From CAVURS01 sp963795385 (lineage in GTDB: Bacteria; Actinomycetota; Actinomycetes; Actinomycetales; CAVURS01), in NCBI GenBank assembly GCA_963795385.1, contig CAWCHK010000003.1, positions 1 through 64,000 of the forward strand: DNA of 64,000 nt, read 5' to 3'. The notes beneath the pieces were generated by a model, which ran no database searches, had not been told where the DNA came from, and worked only from the letters and a program-made list of their open reading frames with translations. Numbering within the stretch: position 1 is the stretch's first letter; each line of letters starts with the position of its first letter. Positions 50,085 to 59,176 of the stretch are shown one piece after another. Made by a program: the position numbers and the translations under genes.

Positions 50085-50860
50085 CGGTGGCCGGGACGCT
50101 GACCCGCATGACGACCGATGCTGCCAGGACGCGGATCGACGCCGAGCTGGTCCGGCGCGGGCTGGCCCGGTCGAGGGCGCAGGCCGGCGAGCTGGTCCGG
50201 GCCGGCCGGGTCCGGGTCGACGGCGCCCGGTCGGACAAGCCGGCCCAGCCGGTGCGGCCCGACGCGAAGATCGCGGTGGAGAGCGCGCCGGGCGACGGTG
50301 ACGTGGGCCGTGGCGCCGGCAAGCTGCGGAGCGCTCTGGCCGAGCTCGAGCCCGGCCCGCAGGTCGAGGGCCGACGCTGCATCGACGTCGGCGCCAGCAC
50401 CGGCGGCTTCACCCAGGTCCTTCTCGAGCAGGGCGCCCGGTCCGTGCTCGCCCTGGACGTCGGCCACGGCCAGCTGGCGCCGTCGGTGGCCCGGGACCCG
50501 CGCGTGGTCGAGCGGTCCGGCACGAACGTCCGCGATGTCGCGGTGGCCGACCTCGGTGGCCCGTTCGACCTCCTGGTGGCCGACCTGTCGTTCATCTCGC
50601 TCACCCTGGTGACAGAGGTGCTCGCAACCCTCGTCGGGACGGGCGGTGACCTGGTCCTGCTGGCCAAGCCCCAGTTCGAGATCGGCCGGGACCGGCTCGG
50701 CCGGGACGGCGTCGTCCGCTCGGAGCAGCAGCGCCAGGAGGCCCTCGACGCCGTCCAGACGGCGGCCGTGCGGGCCGGCCTGACCGTGCGCCAGGTGGTC
50801 CCGTCGCGGTGGCCCGGGGCGACCGGCAACGTCGAGTACTTCCTCTGGTGCCGGCGATGA
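50081..50860 (+). CDS. tlyA: TlyA-family rRNA 2'-O-methyltransferase
   Basis: Methylates 16S and 23S rRNA riboses; loss confers capreomycin resistance in Mycobacterium. It has up to 259 residues. An S4 domain (RIDAELVRRGLARSRAQAGE) is followed by a FtsJ-like methyltransferase domain with CIDVGASTGGFTQVLLEQGA (SAM site), LALDVGHGQLAP and LVADLSFISLTLV. GTG 50081 overlaps the previous gene; ATG 50108 is an equally good start. It is followed with overlap by NAD kinase, as in Mycobacterium. Confidence 0.95.
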   Translation: MTVAGTLTRMTTDAARTRIDAELVRRGLARSRAQAGELVRAGRVRVDGARSDKPAQPVRPDAKIAVESAPGDGDVGRGAGKLRSALAELEPGPQVEGRRCIDVGASTGGFTQVLLEQGARSVLALDVGHGQLAPSVARDPRVVERSGTNVRDVAVADLGGPFDLLVADLSFISLTLVTEVLATLVGTGGDLVLLAKPQFEIGRDRLGRDGVVRSEQQRQEALDAVQTAAVRAGLTVRQVVPSRWPGATGNVEYFLWCRR

Positions 50861-51819
50861 GCGACATCGCGCCCCAGCGCCTCGACCCGTGGCCACCGCC
50901 CGGCGAGCGCCGCCGGGTCCTGATCGTGACCCACACCGGCCGACCCGGCGCCGTGACCGAGGCGACGGGCATGATCGCCCGGCTGCTGGACGCCGGCCTC
51001 GAGGTCGCGCTGCTGCCGGCCGAGGCCCGGGACCTGGGGACCGGCAACGACGGCATCGTCGTGGTGGACCCGGAGCAGCCGGGAGCGGGTTGCGAGCTGA
51101 TCGTCTGTCTGGGCGGCGACGGCACGATCCTGCGCGGGGCCGAGCTCGGCCGCGACACCGGCGTCGCCGTGCTGGGGGTGAACCTCGGTCACGTGGGTTT
51201 CCTGGCCGAGGCCGAGCAGGAGGACGTGCACCTCTCGGTCGACCGAGTGGTGGCTCGCGACTACGACGTCGAGGAGCGGATGGCGATCGACGTGATCGTC
51301 ACGGTGGCGGGCGCCGAGGTCTTCCGGTCCTGGGCCCTCAACGAGGCGACGGTCGAGAAGGCCGCACGGGAGCGGATGCTCGAGCTCGTCGTCGAGGTCG
51401 ACGGGCGCCCGCTGTCGACCATCGGCTGCGACGGGGTCGTGCTGGCCACGCCGACGGGCTCCACGGCGTACGGGTTCTCGGCGGGGGGACCGGTCATCTG
51501 GCCCGAGGTCGAGGCGATGCTCTTCGTGCCGATCTCGGCGCACGCCCTCTTCGCCCGGCCGCTGGTCGTGTCGCCGGGCTCGACCCTGGCGGTCGAGGTC
51601 CTACCCGACACGGAGGGCTCGGGCGTCCTGTGGTGTGACGGCCGCCGCCGGTTCGAGCTGCCGCCCGGAGCCCGGATCGAGGTGACCCGCAGCGGCACTC
51701 CGGTCCGGCTCGCCCGGCTCACCCGGGCGCCGTTCACCGATCGGCTGGTCGCGAAGTTCAACCTCCCGGTCAGCGGGTGGCGGGGCGGGCGCGACCGGCG
51801 GGCCGCGCCGGGTGCCTGA
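50857..51819 (+). CDS. nadK: NAD kinase
   Basis: Phosphorylates NAD to NADP. It has 320 residues. Signature GGDGT is in IVCLGGDGTILRGAELGR. VNLGHVGFLAEAEQED and the second conserved region TPTGSTAYGFSAGGPVIWPE are also present. It overlaps tlyA by 4 bp (ATGA). Called ppnK in related genomes. Confidence 0.97.
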   Translation: MSDIAPQRLDPWPPPGERRRVLIVTHTGRPGAVTEATGMIARLLDAGLEVALLPAEARDLGTGNDGIVVVDPEQPGAGCELIVCLGGDGTILRGAELGRDTGVAVLGVNLGHVGFLAEAEQEDVHLSVDRVVARDYDVEERMAIDVIVTVAGAEVFRSWALNEATVEKAARERMLELVVEVDGRPLSTIGCDGVVLATPTGSTAYGFSAGGPVIWPEVEAMLFVPISAHALFARPLVVSPGSTLAVEVLPDTEGSGVLWCDGRRRFELPPGARIEVTRSGTPVRLARLTRAPFTDRLVAKFNLPVSGWRGGRDRRAAPGA

Positions 51820-51838
51820 CCTCGCCTCGGGCTGCACC

Positions 51839-51844
51839 TAGGCT
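51839..51844 (+). promoter_or_regulatory. -10 element TAGGCT for leaderless recN
   Basis: TAGGCT is 7 nt before GTG 51852, predicting a leaderless recN transcript in addition to read-through from nadK. Confidence 0.45.
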
Positions 51845-51851
51845 GGCCGAC

Positions 51852-53591
51852 GTGCTCGAGGAGATGCGGATCCGCGGCCTCGGTGTCATCGGTGAGGCCG
51901 TGCTGGAGCTGGGCCCGGGGCTGACCGTCGTCACCGGGGAGACGGGCGCCGGCAAGACCATGGTCGTGACCGGGCTGGGGCTGCTCCTGGGCGCTCGGGC
52001 CGATGCCGGTACGGTCCGCTCGGGGGCCGGGTCGGCCGTGGTCGAGGGCGTGCTGCGGGTCGACCCCGAGGGGCCGGTCGCGGTCCGCGCCCGCGAGGCC
52101 GGTGCCGAGCTGGACGACGCGACGCTGGTCATCGCGCGCAGCGTCACGGCCGAGGGCCGCTCCCGCGCCCACCTGGGCGGCCGGACCGTGCCGGTCGGGC
52201 TGCTGGCCGAGCTCGCGCCCGAGCTCGTCGCCGTCCACGGGCAGGCCGACCAGATCCGGCTCCAAACGCCGGCCCGCCAGCGCGAGCTGCTCGACCGCTA
52301 CGCCGGGGCCGCCGTCGCCGGTCCGCTGGGTGGCTACGTCGAGGACTTCGACCGCCTCCGCGCGGTCGAGAGCGAGCTGGACGAGGTGCGGACCAAGGGC
52401 CGCGAGCGCGCGCAGGAGGCCGACCTGCTGCGTCACGGGCTGGAGGAGATCGAGGCCGTCGACCCCCAGCCGGACGAGGACAGCGCGCTGGCGGCCGAGC
52501 TGGCCCGGCTCACCCACGCCGACGCCCTGCGCGAGGCCGCCGAGCTGGCCCACCGCGCGCTGAGCGGGGACCCGGAGGCGGGCGCGGAGGACAGCGGGGT
52601 GACGGCGCTGGTGGCCGCCGCGGGCCGATCGCTGGAGCAGGGCGCGGCCCTCGACCCCGCGCTGGCCGAGCTGCAGACCCGGGTGGCCGAGGTGGGCTTC
52701 CTCGCGGCCGACCTGGGGGCCGAGCTCGCGTCGTACGCCGCTGGTGTGGAGGCCGACCCGGCCCGGATGGCGGTGGCGCAGGACCGGGTGGCGGCGCTGC
52801 GCGGGCTGACCCGCCGGTACGGCGCAGAGACCGGCGACGTGGCCGGTGTGCTGGCCTGGTCGGCCGACGCGGCCAAGCGGCTGGCCGAGCTGGACGACGA
52901 CGGGTCGCGGCTGGAGCGGCTGCAGGCCGACCGGGCCGGCCTGCGGAGCCGGCTGGCCGACCGCGGCGGCACGCTCAGCGCGGCCCGGCTCGAAGCCGGA
53001 CTGCGGCTGGGTGAGCTGGTGGGCGCCGAGCTGGCCGACCTGGCGATGCCGCACGCCCGACTCGAGGCCGCGGTCACCCAGCGGGAGAGCGACGAGGGCC
53101 TGGAGCTGGCCGACGGCCGCACCGTGGCCTTCGGCCGGCACGGCGTCGACGACGTCGAGCTGCTGCTCAGCCCGCACGAGGGAGCTCCCGCGCGGCCGCT
53201 CTCCCGCGGCGCGTCCGGGGGCGAGCTGTCGCGGGTGATGCTGGCCCTGGAGGTCGTGCTGGCCGGCTCCGACCCGGTGCCGACCTTCGTCTTCGACGAG
53301 GTGGACGCGGGCGTCGGCGGGCGGGCGGCGGTCGAGATCGGCCGGCGGCTGGCCCGGCTGGCCGGCACCGCGCAGGTGCTCGTCGTCACTCACCTGCCGC
53401 AGGTCGCGGCGTACGCCGATCGGCACCTGGTCGTGACCAAGGCCGAGGACGGCAGCGTCACCGAGAGCGGGGTCGAGCGGCTGGACGAGCGCGGCCGGGT
53501 GCAGGAGCTGGCCCGGATGCTGGCCGGGCAGGAGGACTCGCGCTCCGCACGGGCCCACGCCAAGGAGCTGCTCGCGGCGGCCCGGGCCTGA
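51852..53591 (+). CDS. recN: DNA repair protein RecN
   Basis: SMC-like ATPase for double-strand break repair, 579 residues. Walker A is GETGAGKTMVVTGLG (N-terminal), the coiled coil spans residues ~150-370, and the C-terminal signature SRGASGGELSRVMLALEVVL and Walker B TFVFDEVDAGVGGRAA complete the split ATPase head. VVTHLPQVAAYAD is the conserved switch region. It lies upstream of steA, as in Corynebacterium and Mycobacterium. Confidence 0.96.
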   Translation: MLEEMRIRGLGVIGEAVLELGPGLTVVTGETGAGKTMVVTGLGLLLGARADAGTVRSGAGSAVVEGVLRVDPEGPVAVRAREAGAELDDATLVIARSVTAEGRSRAHLGGRTVPVGLLAELAPELVAVHGQADQIRLQTPARQRELLDRYAGAAVAGPLGGYVEDFDRLRAVESELDEVRTKGRERAQEADLLRHGLEEIEAVDPQPDEDSALAAELARLTHADALREAAELAHRALSGDPEAGAEDSGVTALVAAAGRSLEQGAALDPALAELQTRVAEVGFLAADLGAELASYAAGVEADPARMAVAQDRVAALRGLTRRYGAETGDVAGVLAWSADAAKRLAELDDDGSRLERLQADRAGLRSRLADRGGTLSAARLEAGLRLGELVGAELADLAMPHARLEAAVTQRESDEGLELADGRTVAFGRHGVDDVELLLSPHEGAPARPLSRGASGGELSRVMLALEVVLAGSDPVPTFVFDEVDAGVGGRAAVEIGRRLARLAGTAQVLVVTHLPQVAAYADRHLVVTKAEDGSVTESGVERLDERGRVQELARMLAGQEDSRSARAHAKELLAAARA

Positions 53592-53642
53592 GGCGGCTTC
53601 CGGGGCGGGCTGCCATCGGTGCTGCGTGGAAGGATGGGCGCG

Positions 53643-54824
53643 ATGCGCATGCCCCTGGTGCGAAGGCGCCCCCGCGAGCCGTCGGCGGCGGGGCTCAGCG
53701 GCATCGCCCGGGTCGACGCCCGGACCAAGAACCTCACCAAGCGGTTGCAGCACGGGCAGATCGCCGTCATCGAGCACCTGGACATCGACAAGGTGTCCGC
53801 GGAGGCATTGATCGCCTGCCACCCGGCCGCGGTCATCAACGCCGTCGCGAGCACCAGCGGGCGCTACCCGAACCTCGGCCCGGAGATCCTGGTCGAGGGC
53901 GGCGTGCCCCTGATCGACCAGGTCGGCCACGAGGTCATGCTCGAGATCCAGGAGGGCCAGCTGGTCCGCCTGGAGCAGGGCCGGATCTACGTCGGTGACC
54001 GGCTGGTGGCCGAGGGGACGGTGCAGACCCCCGAGACGGTGGCGGCGGCGACGGTCGACGCGCGGGCCGGGCTGGCGGTGCAGCTCGAGTCGTTCGCCGC
54101 GAACACGATGGAGTTCCTGCGGCGCGAGCGGGAGCTGCTGCTGGACGGCGTCGGCGTGCCGGACATCAAGACGGGCATGGACGGCAAGCACGTGCTCGTC
54201 GTCGTCCGCGGCTACCACTACAAGGACGACCTGGCGACCCTGCGGCCGTACATCCGGGAGTTCAAGCCGGTCCTGATCGGTGTCGACGGGGGAGCCGACG
54301 CGCTGCTCGAGGCGGGGCACCACCCGGACCTGATCGTCGGCGACATGGACTCGGTCTCCGACCACGCGCTGGAGTGCGGGGCCGAGATCGTGGTCCACGC
54401 CTACCGGGACGGCCGCGCGCCGGGCCTGGAGCGGGTGCACGCGCTGGGCCTGGAGCCGGTGATCTTCCCTGCGACCGGCACCAGCGAGGACGTCGCGATG
54501 CTGCTGGCCGACGACAAGGGCGCGGAGCTGATCGTCGCCGTCGGCACCCACGCCACCCTGGTGGAGTTCCTCGACAAGGGCCGCTCGGGCATGGCCAGCA
54601 CCTTCCTGACCCGGCTGCGGGTCGGCGGCAAGCTGGTCGACGCCAAGGGGGTGAGCCGGCTCTATCGGGCGAGCGTGTCGAACCTGCAGATCACCATGCT
54701 GCTGCTGGTCGGCCTGCTCGCCGTGGTCGCGGCGCTCGCGTCGACACCGAGCGGCAACGTGCTGCTCGGCCTGCTCGGGGCGCGGTGGGACGACTTCGTG
54801 TCCTGGCTGCAGGGCCTGTTCTGA
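53643..54824 (+). CDS. steA: SteA-like cytokinetic/septation protein
   Basis: 393 residues. Begins MRMPLVRRRPREPSAAGLSG, with GIARVDARTKNLTKRLQHGQ, IGVDGGADALLEAGHHPDLI and VGDMDSVSDHALECGAEIVV; the central part resembles a thiamin pyrophosphokinase-like fold. A C-terminal membrane helix (ITMLLLVGLLAVVAALAS) anchors it. In Corynebacterium glutamicum SteA and SteB influence septation and resistance to envelope-active agents. ATG 53643 has AAGGA upstream; ATG 53634 is an alternative. RecN upstream and SteB downstream support the call. Confidence 0.9.
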   Translation: MRMPLVRRRPREPSAAGLSGIARVDARTKNLTKRLQHGQIAVIEHLDIDKVSAEALIACHPAAVINAVASTSGRYPNLGPEILVEGGVPLIDQVGHEVMLEIQEGQLVRLEQGRIYVGDRLVAEGTVQTPETVAAATVDARAGLAVQLESFAANTMEFLRRERELLLDGVGVPDIKTGMDGKHVLVVVRGYHYKDDLATLRPYIREFKPVLIGVDGGADALLEAGHHPDLIVGDMDSVSDHALECGAEIVVHAYRDGRAPGLERVHALGLEPVIFPATGTSEDVAMLLADDKGAELIVAVGTHATLVEFLDKGRSGMASTFLTRLRVGGKLVDAKGVSRLYRASVSNLQITMLLLVGLLAVVAALASTPSGNVLLGLLGARWDDFVSWLQGLF

Positions 54825-54858
54825 GCCGACGGCTCCCGCCAACCAGGAAGGCCCGCAG

Positions 54859-55647
54859 ATGACGACGATCGGCAACCTGCCCGAGGTCGTGTCCCGCGAG
54901 GAGTGGCTCGCCGCCCGCAAGGAGCTGCTGGCCAAGGAGAAGGAAGTGACCCGCGCCCGGGACCGCCTCAACGCCGACCGCCGCCGGCTGCCGATGGTGC
55001 GGGTGGACGCGCCGTACACGTTCGACGGCCCGGACGGGAGGGTCGGGCTGCTCGACCTGTTCGAGGGCCGTCCGCAGCTGGTGATGCACCACTTCATGTT
55101 CGCGCCGGACTGGGAGCAGGGCTGTCCGAGCTGCTCCTCCGCCGCCGACGGGATCGGCCGCCTGCGGCAGCTGCACGTCCGCAACACCACGCTCGTCGCG
55201 GTGTCGCGGGCGCCGTACCCGAAGCTCGAGGCGTTCAGGCGGCGGATGGGCTGGGAGTTCCCGTGGTACTCGTCCCACGGCAGCGACTTCAACTACGACT
55301 TCCACGCCACGCTGGACGACCGGGTCGCCCCGGTGCTGCTGCACTTCCGCACCCAGGCCGAGCTCGCCGAGGCGGGAACGCCATGGACGGGTGGTCCGTG
55401 GGAGGACAGCATGAACGGCGAGGAGATGCCGGGGATCAGCGCGTTCCTGCGGCTCGGCGACGAGGTCTTCCACACGTACTCGACGTTCGGGCGTGGCATC
55501 GAGGAGTTCCACAACGCCTACCAGCACCTCGACCTCACCGTTCTCGGGCGCCAGGAGGCCTGGGAGGAGCCGGAGGGGCGCGCAACCCCGCTCGGCCTCC
55601 AGGTCGGCGGCCCGGCGATGCGCGTGCCGGACGAGTACGACGCCTGA
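54859..55647 (+). CDS. DUF899-family thioredoxin-fold protein
   Basis: 262 residues. N-terminal EVVSREEWLAARKELLAKEK is the usual DUF899 opening. Thioredoxin-like core includes PDWEQGCPSCSSAADGIGR with a CPSC motif, and WYSSHGSDFNYDFHATLDD. Possibly a redox or dithiol protein; biochemical role unproven. It is placed between steA and steB, which are adjacent in many other actinobacteria. Confidence 0.85.
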   Translation: MTTIGNLPEVVSREEWLAARKELLAKEKEVTRARDRLNADRRRLPMVRVDAPYTFDGPDGRVGLLDLFEGRPQLVMHHFMFAPDWEQGCPSCSSAADGIGRLRQLHVRNTTLVAVSRAPYPKLEAFRRRMGWEFPWYSSHGSDFNYDFHATLDDRVAPVLLHFRTQAELAEAGTPWTGGPWEDSMNGEEMPGISAFLRLGDEVFHTYSTFGRGIEEFHNAYQHLDLTVLGRQEAWEEPEGRATPLGLQVGGPAMRVPDEYDA

Positions 55648-55665
55648 CCGGTGCGTTGCGCTCGG

Positions 55666-55671
55666 TAGGTT
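55666..55671 (+). promoter_or_regulatory. -10 element TAGGTT for the steB operon
   Basis: TAGGTT is 7 nt before ATG 55679 of the 15-codon leader ORF, so steB and its downstream genes probably have their own leaderless promoter. Confidence 0.5.
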
Positions 55672-55678
55672 GGGGCCC

Positions 55679-55726
55679 ATGCTGCGGCGGTTGCTGGTGC
55701 GGGGCGTGCTGAGGGCCGTCGCATGA
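55679..55726 (+). CDS. 15-residue leader ORF upstream of steB
   Basis: Encodes a short Leu/Arg/Val-rich peptide (MLRRLLVRGVLRAVA) and stops in an ATGA overlap with steB. It is preceded at leaderless spacing by a -10 box. Ribosomes ending here would be placed on the steB start, so it may couple or tune steB translation. No homologue recognised; could be chance. Confidence 0.4.
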   Translation: MLRRLLVRGVLRAVA

Positions 55727-56673
55727 TCGACTTCCGCTACCTGATTGTCACGATTGTCTCGATCTTCCTGGCGCTCGCGGTCGGGATCGTGCTCGGGGCC
55801 GGGCCGCTCCAGGGGCAGATCGGCGACCAGCTGAGCAAAGAGGTCTCCGGGCTGCGCAAGACCAAGTCCGACCTCAACGCCCAGCTGCGCGACGCCAACC
55901 AGCAGGTCAGCAACGCCGACGACTTCGCCAAGGCGCTGGCTCCCGAGCTCGTGGCGACCCGCCTCGCCGGGCGCTCGGTGACGCTGGTCCGGCTGCCCGG
56001 CTCCAGCGACGGCGTGGCCAAGGGCGTCAGTGACGTCCTGGCCCAGGCCGGCGCCGCGGTCAACGGGACGATCAAGGTGACGAACAGCTGGACCGACCCG
56101 GCCAAGAAGGACTTCCGCGACACGCTCGCCCAGAGCCTGGCGCCGCTCGCCCGCACCCAGGAGCCGACCGGTGCCACCCAGGATCAGGACCTGGCCGGGA
56201 TCCTCGCGCGGGGCGTCGTCGTCTCGGACGAGTCCGCCGCCAACAAGAACGACTCCGGGGCCACGACCGCACTGCAGGGCCTGAAGACCGGCGGCCTGAT
56301 CGACTACTCGGGGACCCCCAAGACCTCGGCGCTGGCTGTCGTCATCGCCGGCGGCCCGACCGCCAACGAGAGTGGCAAGCTCCAGCAGGACGAGGCCACG
56401 TCGTACGCCGTGCTGACCCGCGCCCTCGACGCCCAGAGCCTCGGCGCGGTGGCCGCCTCCGACCCCTCCGCCGACGACCCGGGAGGCACACTCCAGGCCC
56501 TCCGCACGGACAAGCAGGCGAGCGCGGCCGTGTCGACGGTCGACGACGCCGACCAGCAGATGGGCCTGATCACCGTGGTCCTGGCGCTGCGCGAGCAGCT
56601 CGAGGGCAAGGCCGGCCAGTACGGCGTCGGCGCCGGCGCGACCCGGATCCTCCCCGACCTCGCGGTCCCGTGA
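55723..56673 (+). CDS. steB: SteB/MctB-like outer-envelope or copper transport protein
   Basis: 316 residues. N-terminal signal anchor MIDFRYLIVTIVSIFLALAV followed by GIVLGAGPLQGQIGDQ, then an extracytoplasmic coiled coil (KEVSGLRKTKSDLNAQLRDA) and a long soluble domain. Matches the SteB/Rv1698 (MctB) family; the Mycobacterium member is linked to copper resistance, the Corynebacterium member to septation. It overlaps the leader ORF and the next gene by 4 bp each. Confidence 0.85.
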   Translation: MIDFRYLIVTIVSIFLALAVGIVLGAGPLQGQIGDQLSKEVSGLRKTKSDLNAQLRDANQQVSNADDFAKALAPELVATRLAGRSVTLVRLPGSSDGVAKGVSDVLAQAGAAVNGTIKVTNSWTDPAKKDFRDTLAQSLAPLARTQEPTGATQDQDLAGILARGVVVSDESAANKNDSGATTALQGLKTGGLIDYSGTPKTSALAVVIAGGPTANESGKLQQDEATSYAVLTRALDAQSLGAVAASDPSADDPGGTLQALRTDKQASAAVSTVDDADQQMGLITVVLALREQLEGKAGQYGVGAGATRILPDLAVP

Positions 56674-57530
56674 GCCGCCGGCTACTGACCGCCGCGCTGT
56701 CCGCCGGCGCGACCGCCCTGGCCGGGCACCTGCTGGTCGCCAAGCCGCCCGGAGGTGCCGCACTCTGGGGCCGGCGCAACCACCGGGACGAGCCGGTGAC
56801 CCTGCTCGAGGGCCCCGCCTACGCGACGGGAGCCCTGGCCGGCGCCCTGCTCGCCCCCGGCCTCACGTCGCGGACCCGGGCCGCTGCCGCGGTGGCGACG
56901 GCGGGCGGTGCGCTGCTCGGCGGGTACGACGACCTGGCCGGTGACGGCTCGAGCCGCGGCCTGGGCGGCCATCTCAAGGCCCTGCTGCGCGGCGAGGTCA
57001 GCACCGGCGCGGTCAAGGTCGCCGGGCTCGGTCTCTGCGGCCTGGCCGCCGCGGCCATCCTGCCCACCCGGCCGGGCTCCCCCGCGGCCCGCCGCGGGAC
57101 GGTGCGCGCGCTCGACGTCGCGACGTCCGCGGCGCTGATCGCCGGGACCGCCAACCTGGTCAACCTGCTCGACCTGCGCCCGGGCCGAGCGCTGAAAGGC
57201 GTTGCGGCACTTGGGCTCCTGACCGCAGTCCCCGCGGGTCCCGGCGCCGGCCTCGCCGCCTCGGCCGCCGGAGCCGCCGCGGCTGCGCTGCCGGCGGACC
57301 TGGGGGAGCGCGCCATGCTCGGCGACACCGGCGCCAACGCCGCCGGCGCCCTGCTCGGCACCGCGTGGGCGGCGTCGATGTCGCGGCCCGCGCGGCTGGC
57401 GGCCCTGACCGTCGTGACAGCGCTGACGCTGGCCAGCGAGCGGGTCAGCTTCACGGCGGTCATCGAGCGCACGCCCGCCCTGCGCGCCCTGGACCAGCTG
57501 GGCCGCCGGCCGCCCGCACCCGCGCCGTGA
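56670..57530 (+). CDS. polyprenyl-phosphate sugar-phosphate transferase (MraY/WecA-like, divergent)
   Basis: 286 residues, multi-pass. Retains the PNPT family residues: Asp-Asp in GGALLGGYDDLAGDG, Asn-x2-Asn-x2-Asp in TANLVNLLDLRPGRALKG (where MraY/WecA have NxxNLxDGLDGL, the second Asp being replaced by Pro), and GERAMLGDTGANAAGALLG near the C-terminus. It should transfer a sugar-phosphate to undecaprenyl or decaprenyl phosphate. It is shorter and more divergent than true MraY. Linked by GTGA overlaps to steB and to the MurJ-like gene. Confidence 0.75.
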   Translation: MSRRLLTAALSAGATALAGHLLVAKPPGGAALWGRRNHRDEPVTLLEGPAYATGALAGALLAPGLTSRTRAAAAVATAGGALLGGYDDLAGDGSSRGLGGHLKALLRGEVSTGAVKVAGLGLCGLAAAAILPTRPGSPAARRGTVRALDVATSAALIAGTANLVNLLDLRPGRALKGVAALGLLTAVPAGPGAGLAASAAGAAAAALPADLGERAMLGDTGANAAGALLGTAWAASMSRPARLAALTVVTALTLASERVSFTAVIERTPALRALDQLGRRPPAPAP

Positions 57531-59176
57531 GCGCGCGGCGCAGCGCCGGCCTGGTCGGCGCCGCCGGGCTGATCGCCGCCGTGACGGTGCTGGCCCGGGC
57601 CGTCGGCTTCGGGCGCTGGCTGGCGTTCTCGCACTCGGTCGGCGCGACCTGCACCGGCTCGGCGTACTCCACGGCCAACCAGCTGCCGAACGTCCTCTAC
57701 GAGGTCGTCGCCGGCGGCGCGCTCTCCGCGGCCGTGGTGCCCCTCCTGGCCCGCCCCCTGGCCGCGCGCAACCGGGACGAGGTCGACCGGGTCGCGTCGG
57801 CGCTGCTGACCTGGGCCGTGGTGCTGCTGGTGCCGGTAGCCGTCCTGCTCGCCGTCGCGTCCGGCCCGCTGATCACCGCTCTGGAGCCGCAGGGCGGCTG
57901 CGCGACCAGCGGGCTGCACGCCGCGGCGGTGCGGATGCTGCTGGTCTTCGCGCCCCAGGTCGTCCTCTACGGCATCGGCATCGTCCTGACCGGGATCCTG
58001 CAGGCCCATCGCCGGTTCGTCTGGCCCGCCGCCGCCCCGCTCCTGTCCAGCGCGGTGGTCATCGCGTCGTACCTGCTGTTCGGTGCCCTCGCCGGTGCGG
58101 GGCGGGACGACCTGTCCCGGCTGCCGCGGGGGGCCGAGCTGGTCCTGTCGGTGGGTACGACGTTGGGGGTCGTCGCGCTCAGCCTGCCGCTGTTCGTGCC
58201 GGTGGCCCGCTCCGGCGTGCGGCTGCGGGCGACGCTGACCTTCCCGCCCGGGGTCGCGCGGCGGGCCCGGCACCTGGCGGCCGCCGGCGTCGTGACCCTG
58301 CTCGCCCAGCAGGTCGCCGTGGTCGTGACCCTGGTCCTGGCCAACCACCGAGGTGGGCCGGCCGCGCTGAACGTCTACCAGTACGTCCAGGCCGTCTACG
58401 TGCTGCCGTACGCCGTCCTCGCGGTGCCGCTGGCGACGTCGGCCTTCCCGCGGCTGGCCGAGCACGCCAGCTCCGGCGACGACACCGGCTACGCCGCGAC
58501 CCTGGCCCGCTCGACCCGGCTCGTGGTCCTGGCCGCGCTGAGCGGGGTGGCGCTGCTCGTGGCCACGGCCCCCGCGGTGGGCGCGTTCTTCTCGGCGATC
58601 GACGCCGGCCGTCGCGGTGCGGGCGCGGGCACCGGCGCGGCCGCGCTCGGCGGCCTGGGCCTCGCGCTGACCGCGTTCGCCCCCGGCCTCTGGGGCTTCG
58701 CCCTGATCGCCCACCTGGGGCGCGCGCTCTACGCCGACGGTCGCAGCCGCTGGGCGGCGGGCGCGACGGCCGCCGGGTGGCTGGTGGCTGCGGCGGCGTC
58801 CGTCGTGGTGGTCCTGTCGACCGTCGACGGCACGGCTGACCCGCGCCGCACCCTCCTCGGCATCGGGATCGCGAGCAGCGCCGGCATGACGGTCGCCGGG
58901 GGCTTGCTGGTGTGGGGCGTGATCAGGACCCGAGGCCCGTCGGCCCTGGCCGGCGTCCCGCGGGCCCAGACGGTGGCCCTGGCCGCGGCCGCCGTCGCCG
59001 TCGTCGGAGGCCGCGTGGTCACCGACGCCGCTGGGTCGGCCGGTGTCGGGCGGAGCCTGCTCGCCGGGCTGCTGGGCGCCGTCGTCACGGTGGCCCTGCT
59101 GGCGATCGTCGTCGGTCTGGCCGACCGAGGTGACGCGCGGGCCCTCCTCGGCCGGGTCACCGGAGGCGCGCGATGA
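57527..59176 (+). CDS. MurJ/MviN-family lipid-linked glycan flippase
   Basis: 549 residues with about 14 predicted transmembrane helices. N-terminal GLIAAVTVLARAVGFGRWLA and YSTANQLPNVLYEVVAGGAL match the MurJ fold's first helices and the MVF conserved region; later QYVQAVYVLPYAVLAVPLAT. No cytoplasmic kinase-like C-terminal domain of the mycobacterial MviN is present. Its placement with a PNPT enzyme and a glycosyltransferase suggests it exports a lipid-linked glycan; it may or may not be the essential lipid II flippase. Confidence 0.85.
   Translation: MSARRSAGLVGAAGLIAAVTVLARAVGFGRWLAFSHSVGATCTGSAYSTANQLPNVLYEVVAGGALSAAVVPLLARPLAARNRDEVDRVASALLTWAVVLLVPVAVLLAVASGPLITALEPQGGCATSGLHAAAVRMLLVFAPQVVLYGIGIVLTGILQAHRRFVWPAAAPLLSSAVVIASYLLFGALAGAGRDDLSRLPRGAELVLSVGTTLGVVALSLPLFVPVARSGVRLRATLTFPPGVARRARHLAAAGVVTLLAQQVAVVVTLVLANHRGGPAALNVYQYVQAVYVLPYAVLAVPLATSAFPRLAEHASSGDDTGYAATLARSTRLVVLAALSGVALLVATAPAVGAFFSAIDAGRRGAGAGTGAAALGGLGLALTAFAPGLWGFALIAHLGRALYADGRSRWAAGATAAGWLVAAAASVVVVLSTVDGTADPRRTLLGIGIASSAGMTVAGGLLVWGVIRTRGPSALAGVPRAQTVALAAAAVAVVGGRVVTDAAGSAGVGRSLLAGLLGAVVTVALLAIVVGLADRGDARALLGRVTGGAR

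Noticed and set aside
51261..55292. Open frame of 1343 codons antisense to nadK, recN and steA
   Set aside because: Same shadow effect in codon-biased DNA; it crosses several real genes and has no recognisable motif.
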